Below the pieces are notes generated by a model that saw only the letters and a program-made list of their open reading frames with translations, was not told the DNA's origin and searched no databases. Source: Bacillota bacterium (lineage in GTDB: Bacteria > Bacillota > Bacilli > Paenibacillales > Paenibacillaceae). Taken from it: 64,000 bases of DNA. The position numbers and the translations under genes were made by a program. Positions 32,619-41,418 of this stretch are shown here, piece by piece (the first letter of the stretch is position 1; each line of letters starts with the position of its first letter). The DNA is taken from NCBI GenBank assembly GCA_023391635.1, contig JAEWAQ010000075.1, positions 87,388-151,387 on the forward strand. Direction: 5' to 3'.

Positions 32619-33962
32619 TTGTTCAGCAAGCTGTATCGCACGATCGCATCTTCACCGCCCAAGCTGCTCGTGCTCGGATTCGCTTTGATCATTCTAACCG
32701 GCGCGCAGCTGCTCCGTCTGCCGATTGCCGCCACCGCCGGTCAGCCGACCCGCTGGATCGACGCCTTGTTCACGGCGACTTCGGCGACTTGCGTAACGGG
32801 GTTGGCCGTAGTCGATACCGGCACTTATTTCACTACATTCGGGCAGATCGTCATCCTCGTCCTGATCCAGATCGGCGGCCTCGGATTCATGACGATGGCA
32901 ACGCTGTTCGCCGTATTTCTGAAACGGCGAATCTCGCTCAAGGAGCGTCTGGTGCTGCAGGAGGCGTTGAATCAGTCTTCGATCGAAGGCATCGTCCGCT
33001 TGGTGCGCAAAATCGTGCTGTACTCGCTTTGCATCGAAGCAGTCGGCGCTTTGTCGTTCACTTTGCGCTTCATGATCGACATGAGCCCCGGACGCGCTTT
33101 GTATTACGGCATCTTTCATGCGGTATCCTTCTTTAATAACGCGGGTTTCGATATTATGGGCGATTTCAGAAGCATGACCGGCTATGTCGGAGACGTGTGG
33201 GTGAACGTCACCTCGATGCTGCTGATCGTGCTTGGCGGCATCGGCTTCGTCGTGCTCGCCGACCTCGTCGACTATCGCAACAAGCGCAAGCTGTCGCTTC
33301 ATTCCAAGGTGGCGCTCAGCATGTCCGGCATCTTGATCGCGGTCGGCGCGATCGTCATCCTGGCGTTCGAATACACGAACAGCTTCACGATGGGTGGTCT
33401 GCCGTTCGGAGAGAAGCTGCTCTCTGCGGTGTTCCAATCCGTATCTCCTCGTACCGCCGGCGTGAACACGCTGGATATTTCGGCGCTGCGTCAAGCGTCG
33501 CAGTTTATTATCATCGTGCTCATGTTCATCGGCGCATCGCCGGGATCGACCGGCGGCGGGATCAAGACGACGACGTTCGCGGCCCTGATCGGCGCGGTTC
33601 ATACGATGCTGCGCGGCAAGGAAGACGTCGTGATGTTCCGCTATCGGCTCGCGAAGGAGAGGGTTTACAAGGCGTTGACGGTTACGCTCTTCGCTTTGAC
33701 GCTCGTCCTGGTGGCTACGATGATTCTGTCGACAACGGAGGACCACCATTTTCTGATGATTTTATTCGAAGTGACCTCGGCGTTCGGCACAGTCGGCTTA
33801 TCCATGGGTCTAACGACGGACTTGTCGCTCGTCGGCAAGATCATCATCATCCTGATGATGTTCGTCGGGCGGCTCGGACCGCTCACGCTGTCTTACGCGA
33901 TCGCTCCCAAGCCGGGGCGCGTGCTGTATCGCAACGCAGAAGGCAAAATTATCATCGGGTAG
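32619..33962 (+). CDS. ktrB: KtrB-type potassium channel subunit (TrkH/KtrB family)
   Basis: This 447-residue membrane protein has the four-fold repeated pore layout of Trk/Ktr transporters. Filter-like segments include SATCVTGLAVVDTG, FNNAGFDIM, PRTAGVNTLD and TSAFGTVGLSMGL, each with the central glycine of the loop. It takes up potassium and needs the NAD/ATP- and c-di-AMP-binding partner encoded next. The TTG start follows GAGGTGAAGG. Transcription is gated by the c-di-AMP riboswitch. Confidence 0.94.
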   Translation: MFSKLYRTIASSPPKLLVLGFALIILTGAQLLRLPIAATAGQPTRWIDALFTATSATCVTGLAVVDTGTYFTTFGQIVILVLIQIGGLGFMTMATLFAVFLKRRISLKERLVLQEALNQSSIEGIVRLVRKIVLYSLCIEAVGALSFTLRFMIDMSPGRALYYGIFHAVSFFNNAGFDIMGDFRSMTGYVGDVWVNVTSMLLIVLGGIGFVVLADLVDYRNKRKLSLHSKVALSMSGILIAVGAIVILAFEYTNSFTMGGLPFGEKLLSAVFQSVSPRTAGVNTLDISALRQASQFIIIVLMFIGASPGSTGGGIKTTTFAALIGAVHTMLRGKEDVVMFRYRLAKERVYKALTVTLFALTLVLVATMILSTTEDHHFLMILFEVTSAFGTVGLSMGLTTDLSLVGKIIIILMMFVGRLGPLTLSYAIAPKPGRVLYRNAEGKIIIG

Positions 33963-34005
33963 CGCGGATGGATTCCGGACCTTATCGAAGGAGCAGGATG
34001 GACGC

Positions 34006-34668
34006 ATGAAATTGAAGCAATTCGTCATTATCGGGCTGGGCAGATTCGGTTCGAGCCTGGGCAGGGAACTGGTGCAATCGGGCTACGAAGTGCTCGGCAT
34101 CGACGAAGACGAGGAGAAAGTGGATGAAATGTCCGGCGTGCTGACCCATGCGGTGATGGCGAACGGGACGGACGAAGAGGTGCTTCGGTCCGTAGGCGTC
34201 CGCAATTTCGATTGCGGCATCGTGGCGATCGGCAGCGACATCCAGGCCAGCATACTGGCGGCGATCCTGCTCAAGGATATGGGCGTCGGCAAAGTGGTAG
34301 CCAAGGCGGTCAGCGAGCTGCACGGCAGGGTGCTGGAGAAGATCGGCGTCGACCGCGTCGTCTATCCGGAGCGGGATATGGGCGTCCGCGTGGCGCACCA
34401 GTTGGTGTCCCCGAATCTGCTGGACTACATCGAGCTGTCCAAGAAGTATACGATCGCGGAATTGGTCATTCCCGAATGCCTGTCCGGCAAGACGCTGGCG
34501 GCCGTCAATCCGCGCGGACGCTTCGGCTGCAGCATTGTGGCGATCAACAAGCCCAAGGGCATGATCGTGGCGCCGGTTGCCGACGACGTGCTGATCGAGA
34601 ACGACGTCATGGTCGTCATCGGCACGAACCAGCAGATCGAACAGTTTCAGGCGTCCATTATGAAATAG
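34006..34668 (+). CDS. ktrA: KtrA/KtrC-type cytoplasmic gating subunit (RCK)
   Basis: This 220-residue soluble regulator has an N-terminal RCK Rossmann domain (QFVIIGLGRFGSSLGREL, with the acidic GIDEDEEKV end of strand 2) that binds nucleotides. A C-terminal RCK-C domain (about residues 140-217) is the region that binds c-di-AMP in relatives. It forms an octameric ring under the KtrB dimer. ATG 34006 follows GAAGGAG. Its 3' end overlaps the convergent histidine kinase gene by 11 bases. The order ktrB-ktrA is the reverse of Bacillus subtilis ktrAB. Confidence 0.93.
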   Translation: MKLKQFVIIGLGRFGSSLGRELVQSGYEVLGIDEDEEKVDEMSGVLTHAVMANGTDEEVLRSVGVRNFDCGIVAIGSDIQASILAAILLKDMGVGKVVAKAVSELHGRVLEKIGVDRVVYPERDMGVRVAHQLVSPNLLDYIELSKKYTIAELVIPECLSGKTLAAVNPRGRFGCSIVAINKPKGMIVAPVADDVLIENDVMVVIGTNQQIEQFQASIMK

Positions 34669-36631
34669 GTTCATCGAACAAGCCTTGGATAGCTGCAAAA
34701 CGTACGGGCTTCGGGATCAATTTGGCAAACCCCGCAGCCCGGCATTTATTCTGGGCGTCAGGCCCTGTGTCGGACGCCATGGCCACCCATTGGGGAGGCC
34801 GTTGCGCATCATGACCATAGGAAGCAGATGGAGTGAAGTGCTCCAAACGGTTCGCGCCCGGCAGATGGATATCCGCCAAGACGATATCGTAATGTTTTTG
34901 TTCTAACGCGCTCTGCGCCTGATCGCCACCTTCGCACGCATCCGCATCATGACCCAGCCGCTTCAGCATATGCAGGATCAACCTTCGATTGACGGAATGA
35001 TTTTCAACGACAAGGACAGACTTGGGAGAACCCGAAGGCGGTACGGACGGGCTGGTCTCGTCGAGCTTCTGTTTCATTTCGCGCAAATGTTCGGTAATTT
35101 CATGTTCCGGGCATGTCCGAACCTCAACCTGAAAAACAAAAGTCGCGCCCGCCGTATCGTTCTGTTCAATACGAATGGTTCCGCCCATCAACTCGACCAG
35201 CGTCTTGGTAATGGCCAGCCCCAATCCGCTGCCCCCGTATTCCCGGTTCGTAGAAGCGTCTACCTGCGAGAATGGCTGAAACAAACGTCCGACGAAGTCG
35301 GGCGGGATGCCGATCCCCGTATCCTGAATCGTGAATTCAAGGAGGAGGGTGTCTTCATACTCGGCAGCTTTGCTGATCAGAATATAAATTCCGCCTTCGC
35401 AGGTGAATTTGACAGCATTCCCGATCAAATTCAGCAAAATCTGTAACAGTCGAGACGCGTCTCCCCGTAAAAATTCAGGCAGTTCCGGGTCGTAAAATAC
35501 GACATATTCCAATCCCTTCTCCAATAGCTTGGACGTGAAAAAGTCGCGAACTTGCTCCAAACATCCTTGCAGCAGAAACGGTTTGTCTTCGAGTTCCATT
35601 CGTCCTGCTTCCAGTTTGGAAAAATCGAGCACGTCATTAATCAAAGATAATAAAGTATCCCCGTTTTTGACGACAATTTTGACGAATTCGCTCTGTTCCT
35701 TGGTCAGTCCGGAATTCAGCAACAGGTCCATCATTCCGATGACGCCGTTCAAAGGAGTTCGAATCTCATGACTCATAAAAGATAGAAATTCGGTCTTTAC
35801 CTGGGCGGCATGCTCCGCAATCTCTTTGGCGCGAATCAAAACATGCTCTGCGCTTTTGCGCTTGGTAACGTCTCTCACGGTGCAAGCAAGATGATAGGGA
35901 TCGACTGCAGACATGCCCAGCTGGACCTCTGCGGGGAAAGTCGTACCGTCTTTGCGCCGGGGCATCATTTCCACTACTTTGTTCAGCAGATCGGCGTTTA
36001 TTTTTTCATCCAAAGCCGGCAATATTAAACGAATCGATTGCCCGATCAATTCGTTCCTGCTCATACGGAACATGCCTTCAACGGCAGGGTTGGCCATCAG
36101 CACTTTGCCGTTCGAATCGAAGACGAGCATGGAATCGATAGAAGTATCCATGACGACGCGGGATTGCGCTTCTGCATTGCGTAACTCCCGATTCATTCGT
36201 TCCAGTTCGTTTGCTTGCCGCTGCAGCGATTTCTGCGCATCGTACAGGGCGACATATCCTTGAATTTTGCATCTTAAAATATGCGGAACGAACGGTTTGG
36301 TCATATATTCGATCGCGCCCGCGGAATAGCCGGCTGCATAATGCTGCGCTTCCTTGCTGGTCGCCGTAATAAAGATGATCGGGATATTGCGGAATCGCTT
36401 ATACGCTTTAATATGGCTGGCCGTCTCAAAGCCGTCCATCCCCGGCATTTGCACATCCATCAGGATGACGGCGATCTCTTCCCGGAGCAGAATCCGCAGC
36501 GCTTCGGCGCCGGAATGAGCGCGGATCAGACGGTACGGTTCCTCTGCCAATACGGCTTCGAAGGCGAGTATATTTTCAAGACGATCGTCCACAAGCAAAA
36601 TATTGACCGGATAGTCGCGATTCGTCAACAA
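34658..36631 (-). CDS. Hybrid sensor histidine kinase with N-terminal receiver, PAS and C-terminal receiver-like domain
   Basis: This 657-residue soluble signalling protein begins with a receiver (NILLVDDRLEN, phosphoacceptor aspartate in ILMDVQMPG, lysine in TKPF). A short coiled coil and a PAS domain follow, then HisKA (FMSHEIRTPLNGVIG), HATPase (NLIGNAVKFT, DTGIGIP, GSGLGLAI) and a C-terminal receiver. In the last domain the acidic pair reads VVEN instead of VVED, while the acceptor in VLADIHLPG and the lysine in IPKPVR remain. The TTG start follows GGGGAGGATG. It has no membrane segment. It is last in a three-gene signalling operon. Confidence 0.9.
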   Translation of the reverse strand: MLTNRDYPVNILLVDDRLENILAFEAVLAEEPYRLIRAHSGAEALRILLREEIAVILMDVQMPGMDGFETASHIKAYKRFRNIPIIFITATSKEAQHYAAGYSAGAIEYMTKPFVPHILRCKIQGYVALYDAQKSLQRQANELERMNRELRNAEAQSRVVMDTSIDSMLVFDSNGKVLMANPAVEGMFRMSRNELIGQSIRLILPALDEKINADLLNKVVEMMPRRKDGTTFPAEVQLGMSAVDPYHLACTVRDVTKRKSAEHVLIRAKEIAEHAAQVKTEFLSFMSHEIRTPLNGVIGMMDLLLNSGLTKEQSEFVKIVVKNGDTLLSLINDVLDFSKLEAGRMELEDKPFLLQGCLEQVRDFFTSKLLEKGLEYVVFYDPELPEFLRGDASRLLQILLNLIGNAVKFTCEGGIYILISKAAEYEDTLLLEFTIQDTGIGIPPDFVGRLFQPFSQVDASTNREYGGSGLGLAITKTLVELMGGTIRIEQNDTAGATFVFQVEVRTCPEHEITEHLREMKQKLDETSPSVPPSGSPKSVLVVENHSVNRRLILHMLKRLGHDADACEGGDQAQSALEQKHYDIVLADIHLPGANRLEHFTPSASYGHDAQRPPQWVAMASDTGPDAQNKCRAAGFAKLIPKPVRFAAIQGLFDEPIS

Positions 36632-36650
36632 GGCTTCATCCTCCCCGGCA

Positions 36651-37517
36651 TTACGGCGTTTTTCGGAAAAGCTTTTCCTGTTTGTTTATTTCCATGTAAT
36701 TTGCGGCATGTTCACTGGACCGGATCGTTTCCCGATCTCCCAGAACGAGAAATCCGAACGGGATCAAGCTATCGTAAAACAGACGGTGTACGCGATTTTG
36801 CAGATGCCTGTTGAAATAAATGAGCACATTCCGGCAAAAGATGACGTTAAATTCATTAAACGATTGATCCGAGGCCAAGTTATGGCTGGCGAACACGATA
36901 TTTTTCAACAGTGACCGATCGAATATGACGGCGTCATGCTGAGCGGTGTAATAATCCGAAAATGCCCGGAGCCCGCCGGCCTTCAAATAATTATGCGTAT
37001 ACAGCTTCATATTGTGCAGGGGCAAAATACCCGATTTGGCTTTCTCCAGCGATTCCTCGTCAATATCGGTCGCATAGATGCGGGCTTTGTCGTAAAGCCC
37101 TTCTTCCTGCAGCAAAATAGCCATGGAAATCGCTTCTTCTCCGGTCGAACATCCCGCATGCCAGATTCGGATATGCGGATAGGTGTGCAAAAAAGGGACG
37201 ACCTCCTTGCGAAAAGCCAGAAACATGGACGGATCGCGGAACATCTCGGTTACGTTGATGACCAGGGACCGAAACAACAGCTGCATCTTGGCAGGATCGT
37301 GCAGAATTTCCGCCATGAGAGCTGCGATCGTAGGGGCCCCCGTCGCCTGCAAGCCATGCCGGATTCTTCGGCGTATCGAATCGTAGGCATAGTTCCGGAA
37401 GTCGTAACCATACATGCGATACATGGCTTCAAGCAGCAGTTCAACTTCGATTTTCTCCCGTTCTGCCGACAAATCCTTTCCCGTCGACTCGCCATTCGCA
37501 TTGCTGTTTGCTGGAAT
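36651..37517 (-). CDS. CheR-type protein methyltransferase
   Basis: This is an S-adenosylmethionine-dependent glutamate methyltransferase fold of about 288 residues, or 273 if it starts at TTG 37472. The N-terminal CheR helical domain contains DSIRRRIRHGL. The catalytic domain has WHAGCSTGEEAISMA, ATDIDEESL and FNVIFCRNVLIYF. It lies between two hybrid kinases, with no CheA, CheW or receptor genes in view, so a role in a non-flagellar signalling system like CheR-fused kinases is likely. Start choice: an AAAGGAGG ribosome site (37534-37527) points to ATT 37517 or ATC 37520, whereas the TTG has GGAAAGGA only two bases away. Confidence 0.88.
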   Translation of the reverse strand: MPANSNANGESTGKDLSAEREKIEVELLLEAMYRMYGYDFRNYAYDSIRRRIRHGLQATGAPTIAALMAEILHDPAKMQLLFRSLVINVTEMFRDPSMFLAFRKEVVPFLHTYPHIRIWHAGCSTGEEAISMAILLQEEGLYDKARIYATDIDEESLEKAKSGILPLHNMKLYTHNYLKAGGLRAFSDYYTAQHDAVIFDRSLLKNIVFASHNLASDQSFNEFNVIFCRNVLIYFNRHLQNRVHRLFYDSLIPFGFLVLGDRETIRSSEHAANYMEINKQEKLFRKTP

Positions 37518-37532
37518 GATGGTCTGCCTCCT

Positions 37533-40500
37533 TTATTTGTATAGCCATACTTTCAATAAGGACAGCAGCTTGTCGATATCGATAGGCTTGCTGATGTAGT
37601 CGGACGCCCCCGCATCAAGACAACGTTGGCGATCCTCCTTCATGGCTTTGGCCGTGAGCGCTATAATCGGCAGCTTCTCGAATCGGGACTGTTCGCGAAT
37701 CGCCTTGATCATCTGGTAGCCATCCATTTCAGGCATCATAATGTCCGTAAGAACCAGGTCGAAATTCGGGTTTTTGTCAAGCAGTTCAAGCGCCTCCCGG
37801 CCGTTTTCCGCGAAGGTCACCTGGATGTTGTACGATGAAAGCACATTTGTTAGCGCAAAGATGTTGCGCATATCGTCTTCCACAAGCAGCAATTGTTTCC
37901 CTTCGAGAGCCGTTTCGTTATCGTAAAGTTTCTTTAGCATATGGCGCCGATCTTCCGGCAGGTTGGCCTCGATACGATGAAGGAATAACGCTGTTTCGTC
38001 AAACAAGCGTTCCTGGGATTTTACGCTTTTGAGAATGATGCTTTCCGCGTATTTTTTCAACTCGATTTCTTCTTTAAGATCGAGTTCTTTGCCGGTATAA
38101 ATGATGATAGGCAATGATTTCAGCTTATCGATCTGACGGATTCGGTCCAGCAGTTCGAAGCCGGATATATCAGTCAGCCCCAAATCCAGTACCATGCAGT
38201 CAAAGTTTTCTTGCAGAAGTTCTCGCAATGCTTCTTCGCCTGTAGATACCGCCCTGATTACAAGGTCGTCATGATCGATCAGCTCGACCATGCTGTCTCG
38301 CAATACGATATCGTCTTCTACAATCAACAGCCGTTTGAGCCTATGATCGATAAAGGATTCCATTCGGGAGAAGGCGGCATCCATATGTTCTTTATCGACC
38401 GGTTTTTTCAAATACGCCATGGCGCCCATCAAGAGCCCTTGCTGCGATTCTTCTTGAATTGAAATAATATGAACAGGGATATGCCTTAATTGGGAATGCT
38501 GCTTCAATCGCTCTAAAATGGACCAGCCATCCAATACCGGAAGTTGAATATCCAGAATAATGGCATCGGGTTTATAAGCGTGGGCGAGCGCCAGTCCTTT
38601 ATCGCCTTGCAGCGCTACGAGCACCTTGAATTTGCGCGCCCTGCCCATGTCGAGCAGAAGCTTGGCGAAATGAATATCATCCTCGATAATAAGCAGCACA
38701 CGATCCCCTGGCTGCAATAGATCGCGGTCGTCCTGCACCTCCGAAGCTTCCAGCAATTCCGGATTCGTCCATTCGACGCTGGTCAAGATCGGTTCAGCGT
38801 TCGGCGGCGCCGCAGGAGCATCGGGCTGCGCAATCGCTATTTCCTGCACGGACGGTTCAGTGAATGCTTGGATGTATTCCGGCAAGTACAGCGTGAAGGT
38901 GCTGCCTTCTCCTTCCCTACTTTCCACTTCGATATAACCGCCGAGCAATGTAGACAATTCACGGCTGATGGTAAGCCCCAGACCCGTACCGCCGTATTGC
39001 CGGTTCGTCGAACCGTCCGCTTGTTGGAATGCTTCAAAAATCATCTTTTTCTTGTTCTTTGGAATTCCGATTCCGGTATCCTGGACGGAGAAGGCAATCA
39101 GGTCAACGGGAACCGTGGCTTGGGCAGCGGAGTCGATGTCGTGTCTTGCTCGGAATACCCGCAGCAGGACTTCGCCTTGATGGGTAAATTTAAATGCATT
39201 GGACAATATATTTTTCAAAATTTGCTGAAGGCGATACGAATCCGTATACAAAGTTTCGGGCAAGGAATCTTCAAGCCGGATGTCGAAGCCAATGCCTTTT
39301 TTTTCGGCTAACACCCGGAAGCTGCGCCATAGATTTTCCTTGATGCTAAGCAGAGGGACGGCTTCCATTTCGATTTTCATTCGTCCGGCCTCCACCTTCG
39401 ACAAATCCAGGATTTCATCGATCAGACGCAGCAAGTCATTTCCGGAGGAATGAATGGTGCGAGCAAATTCGATTTGTTTGGGCTGCAGATTATTTTCCTT
39501 ATTGTCCGCTAAAAGCTGAGATAGAATCAGTAAGCTGTTCAACGGCGTTCGGAGTTCATGAGACATGTTCGCGAGAAACTCTGACTTGTACTTGGAGGCG
39601 GCATTCAATTCGGCGGACTGCTTCTTGAGCATCGCATTTTGTTGTTCCATCTGTTCATTGATTTCTTCAATTCGGCGCATATGGGATTCCAGAAGAACGG
39701 CTCTTTTTTCCAGCTCCATGTTGCCCTGTTCAAGTTCTTCCTGTTGAACTTGCAGGCGTTCTTCGGATTTTACAAGCGCATCGTTAGAAGCTTTCAATTC
39801 ATCTTGCTGCGCAATCAATTCTTCGGATTGCGCCTTTAACTCATCGGTTTGCTGCTGCAGCTCCTCCGATAGAGCCTGCGATTCTGCCAGCAAACGCTGC
39901 ACTTCCATTTGAACGACGACATTGTTGATGACAACACCGAGTGTACGTTGGCTTTGTTCCACCAATCTGCGATGCATAAGGCTGAACTTTTTCAGCGAGG
40001 CCAATTCGATGACACCGATGACCTGGTTTTCGTATTCGATGGGAATAAGCAGGATGCTTGCAGGATTCGATTCGCCGAGTCCTGTCGCTATTTTAATATG
40101 GTCGCTCGGGATTTGCTCTATCGTGATAATACGATTTTCATGTGCGCATTGACCGATCAAGCCTTCTCCGATCCGGAACAGATTTTTTCCCACGCCTTCT
40201 CCCGATTCGGCATAGGAGGCTTCTTTCACCAAGTGATTCCCGGAACGGAGGTAGAAGACGCCGAAAGAGGCATGCAGCAGAATCGCAAGCCTGGACAAGA
40301 AGGATCGTGCCAATTGGGAAATTTCATGATGCCCTTGGCTGGCCACTGCGACTTCTGCAATGCCGGCTTGAAGCCAGGCATCGTTCTCGTAAGATTCCAA
40401 CAATTGATTCGCGGCATCTGCCAAATCCTGGATTTCATCTTGGGTATTGACTTCAATTCTTTTGGCTGTCAAGGTTTCTTCCGATGCGATTTCGGAGATG

Positions 40501-41171
40501 GCATGCGTGACTTGCTTCATCGTTTTGACGATTGTTCTCGCCAGCACGAATGAGGTTATAATCGATATTCCGACAACGAACAGGAAAATGAAAACTAATA
40601 CATTTTTAAATTCGGCATTGTTTCGATTTAATTTCGCGATGCGTTGATTCGTCAAAGCTTTTTCGGTGCTGCGGAAATCGTCGGTTTGCGCTCGCAGCAG
40701 ATCAAGGATTTCCTGACCCGTATTGGCCTTATAAAAGCCGATAATGTCCTGATCTTTTTTATCGGCTTTCAAAGCTATCGTCGGATCGCCCATCTCCCGA
40801 ATCCATTGATCGATAAGCACCTTGATGGCTTCCAGGTTTTTTTGCTGAACGGGATTGTCCAGGATCAGACGATGGAGTTGTTGATATTCTGTCTGGATCT
40901 TCACTTTGTCGGCCGCGTATTTCGATTGATAACTCTCGTCGCCTGAGATAATATATCCCCGATGACTGGCCACGATATCCAGATATACATTTTCGATTCG
41001 ATGGATCTGATTATGCACTTCAAGATCATGGTCGGTAATAAAGTGCATCTCATCTTCCTTGGAATGAATTCGGCTATTTAACACGAACATGGCGCTTCCC
41101 AGACACAGGATGACAATCAAATATCCCAACATGATCTTGGAACGAATCGTTAATTTTAAGATGGTGTTCAA
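37533..41171 (-). CDS. CHASE3-HAMP-GAF hybrid histidine kinase with three receiver domains
   Basis: This membrane-bound sensor has about 1212 residues. Order: membrane helix 1, CHASE3 sensor (about 35-175), membrane helix 2, HAMP, GAF (about 270-420), a long glutamine/glutamate-rich coiled coil, HisKA (FLANMSHELRTPLNSLL), HATPase (NILSNAFKFT, DTGIGIP, GTGLGLTI) and three receivers (LIIEDDIHF, LLIVEDDIVL, LLLVEDDMRN). Each receiver has its acceptor aspartate: ILDIQLPVLDG, VLDLGLTD and LTDIMMPEMDG. No HPt domain is present. It is probably the first gene of the operon. Start is uncertain: TTG 41171 lies directly against GGGAGG, and an ATC nine bases on has the better spacing. Confidence 0.9.
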   Translation of the reverse strand: MNTILKLTIRSKIMLGYLIVILCLGSAMFVLNSRIHSKEDEMHFITDHDLEVHNQIHRIENVYLDIVASHRGYIISGDESYQSKYAADKVKIQTEYQQLHRLILDNPVQQKNLEAIKVLIDQWIREMGDPTIALKADKKDQDIIGFYKANTGQEILDLLRAQTDDFRSTEKALTNQRIAKLNRNNAEFKNVLVFIFLFVVGISIITSFVLARTIVKTMKQVTHAISEIASEETLTAKRIEVNTQDEIQDLADAANQLLESYENDAWLQAGIAEVAVASQGHHEISQLARSFLSRLAILLHASFGVFYLRSGNHLVKEASYAESGEGVGKNLFRIGEGLIGQCAHENRIITIEQIPSDHIKIATGLGESNPASILLIPIEYENQVIGVIELASLKKFSLMHRRLVEQSQRTLGVVINNVVVQMEVQRLLAESQALSEELQQQTDELKAQSEELIAQQDELKASNDALVKSEERLQVQQEELEQGNMELEKRAVLLESHMRRIEEINEQMEQQNAMLKKQSAELNAASKYKSEFLANMSHELRTPLNSLLILSQLLADNKENNLQPKQIEFARTIHSSGNDLLRLIDEILDLSKVEAGRMKIEMEAVPLLSIKENLWRSFRVLAEKKGIGFDIRLEDSLPETLYTDSYRLQQILKNILSNAFKFTHQGEVLLRVFRARHDIDSAAQATVPVDLIAFSVQDTGIGIPKNKKKMIFEAFQQADGSTNRQYGGTGLGLTISRELSTLLGGYIEVESREGEGSTFTLYLPEYIQAFTEPSVQEIAIAQPDAPAAPPNAEPILTSVEWTNPELLEASEVQDDRDLLQPGDRVLLIIEDDIHFAKLLLDMGRARKFKVLVALQGDKGLALAHAYKPDAIILDIQLPVLDGWSILERLKQHSQLRHIPVHIISIQEESQQGLLMGAMAYLKKPVDKEHMDAAFSRMESFIDHRLKRLLIVEDDIVLRDSMVELIDHDDLVIRAVSTGEEALRELLQENFDCMVLDLGLTDISGFELLDRIRQIDKLKSLPIIIYTGKELDLKEEIELKKYAESIILKSVKSQERLFDETALFLHRIEANLPEDRRHMLKKLYDNETALEGKQLLLVEDDMRNIFALTNVLSSYNIQVTFAENGREALELLDKNPNFDLVLTDIMMPEMDGYQMIKAIREQSRFEKLPIIALTAKAMKEDRQRCLDAGASDYISKPIDIDKLLSLLKVWLYK

Positions 41172-41281
41172 CCTCCCATGCGCATATTCCTAGTTTTCTA
41201 TTATATAAAATTTATTAATCGTTCACCAATTCGACATGTCGGTTTCTGAGCGGCAGCTTCGAAAGTCGGCGACTTTTATTG

Positions 41282-41311
41282 TTTACAAACACGCTAAGAA
41301 ACCTATATAAT
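41282..41311 (+). promoter_or_regulatory. Promoter of first ArsB/NhaD-type transporter gene
   Basis: TTTACA (41282-41287), 18 bases, then TATAAT (41306-41311) with an upstream TA tract. It would start a leader of about 100 bases that contains the hairpin at 41345. Confidence 0.7.
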
Positions 41312-41344
41312 GTTGAAGAATTGAATATTCAGCTTGAAAATGGT

Positions 41345-41371
41345 GGAGCCTGTCAACAGCGGGCTCTTTTT
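41345..41371 (+). terminator. Leader terminator-like hairpin, copy 1
   Basis: GGAGCC (41345-41350) pairs with GGCTCT (41362-41367), with a TGTCAACAGCG loop and a following TTTTTG. It lies between the promoter and the start of the first transporter gene. The stem, loop start and downstream TTTTTGCC are shared with 43056-43086, so it may be an attenuator. Confidence 0.65.
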
Positions 41372-41418
41372 GCCGTTTTACGGGCATGCGAATTTCGCAG
41401 CACTTACGGAGGGTCAGG

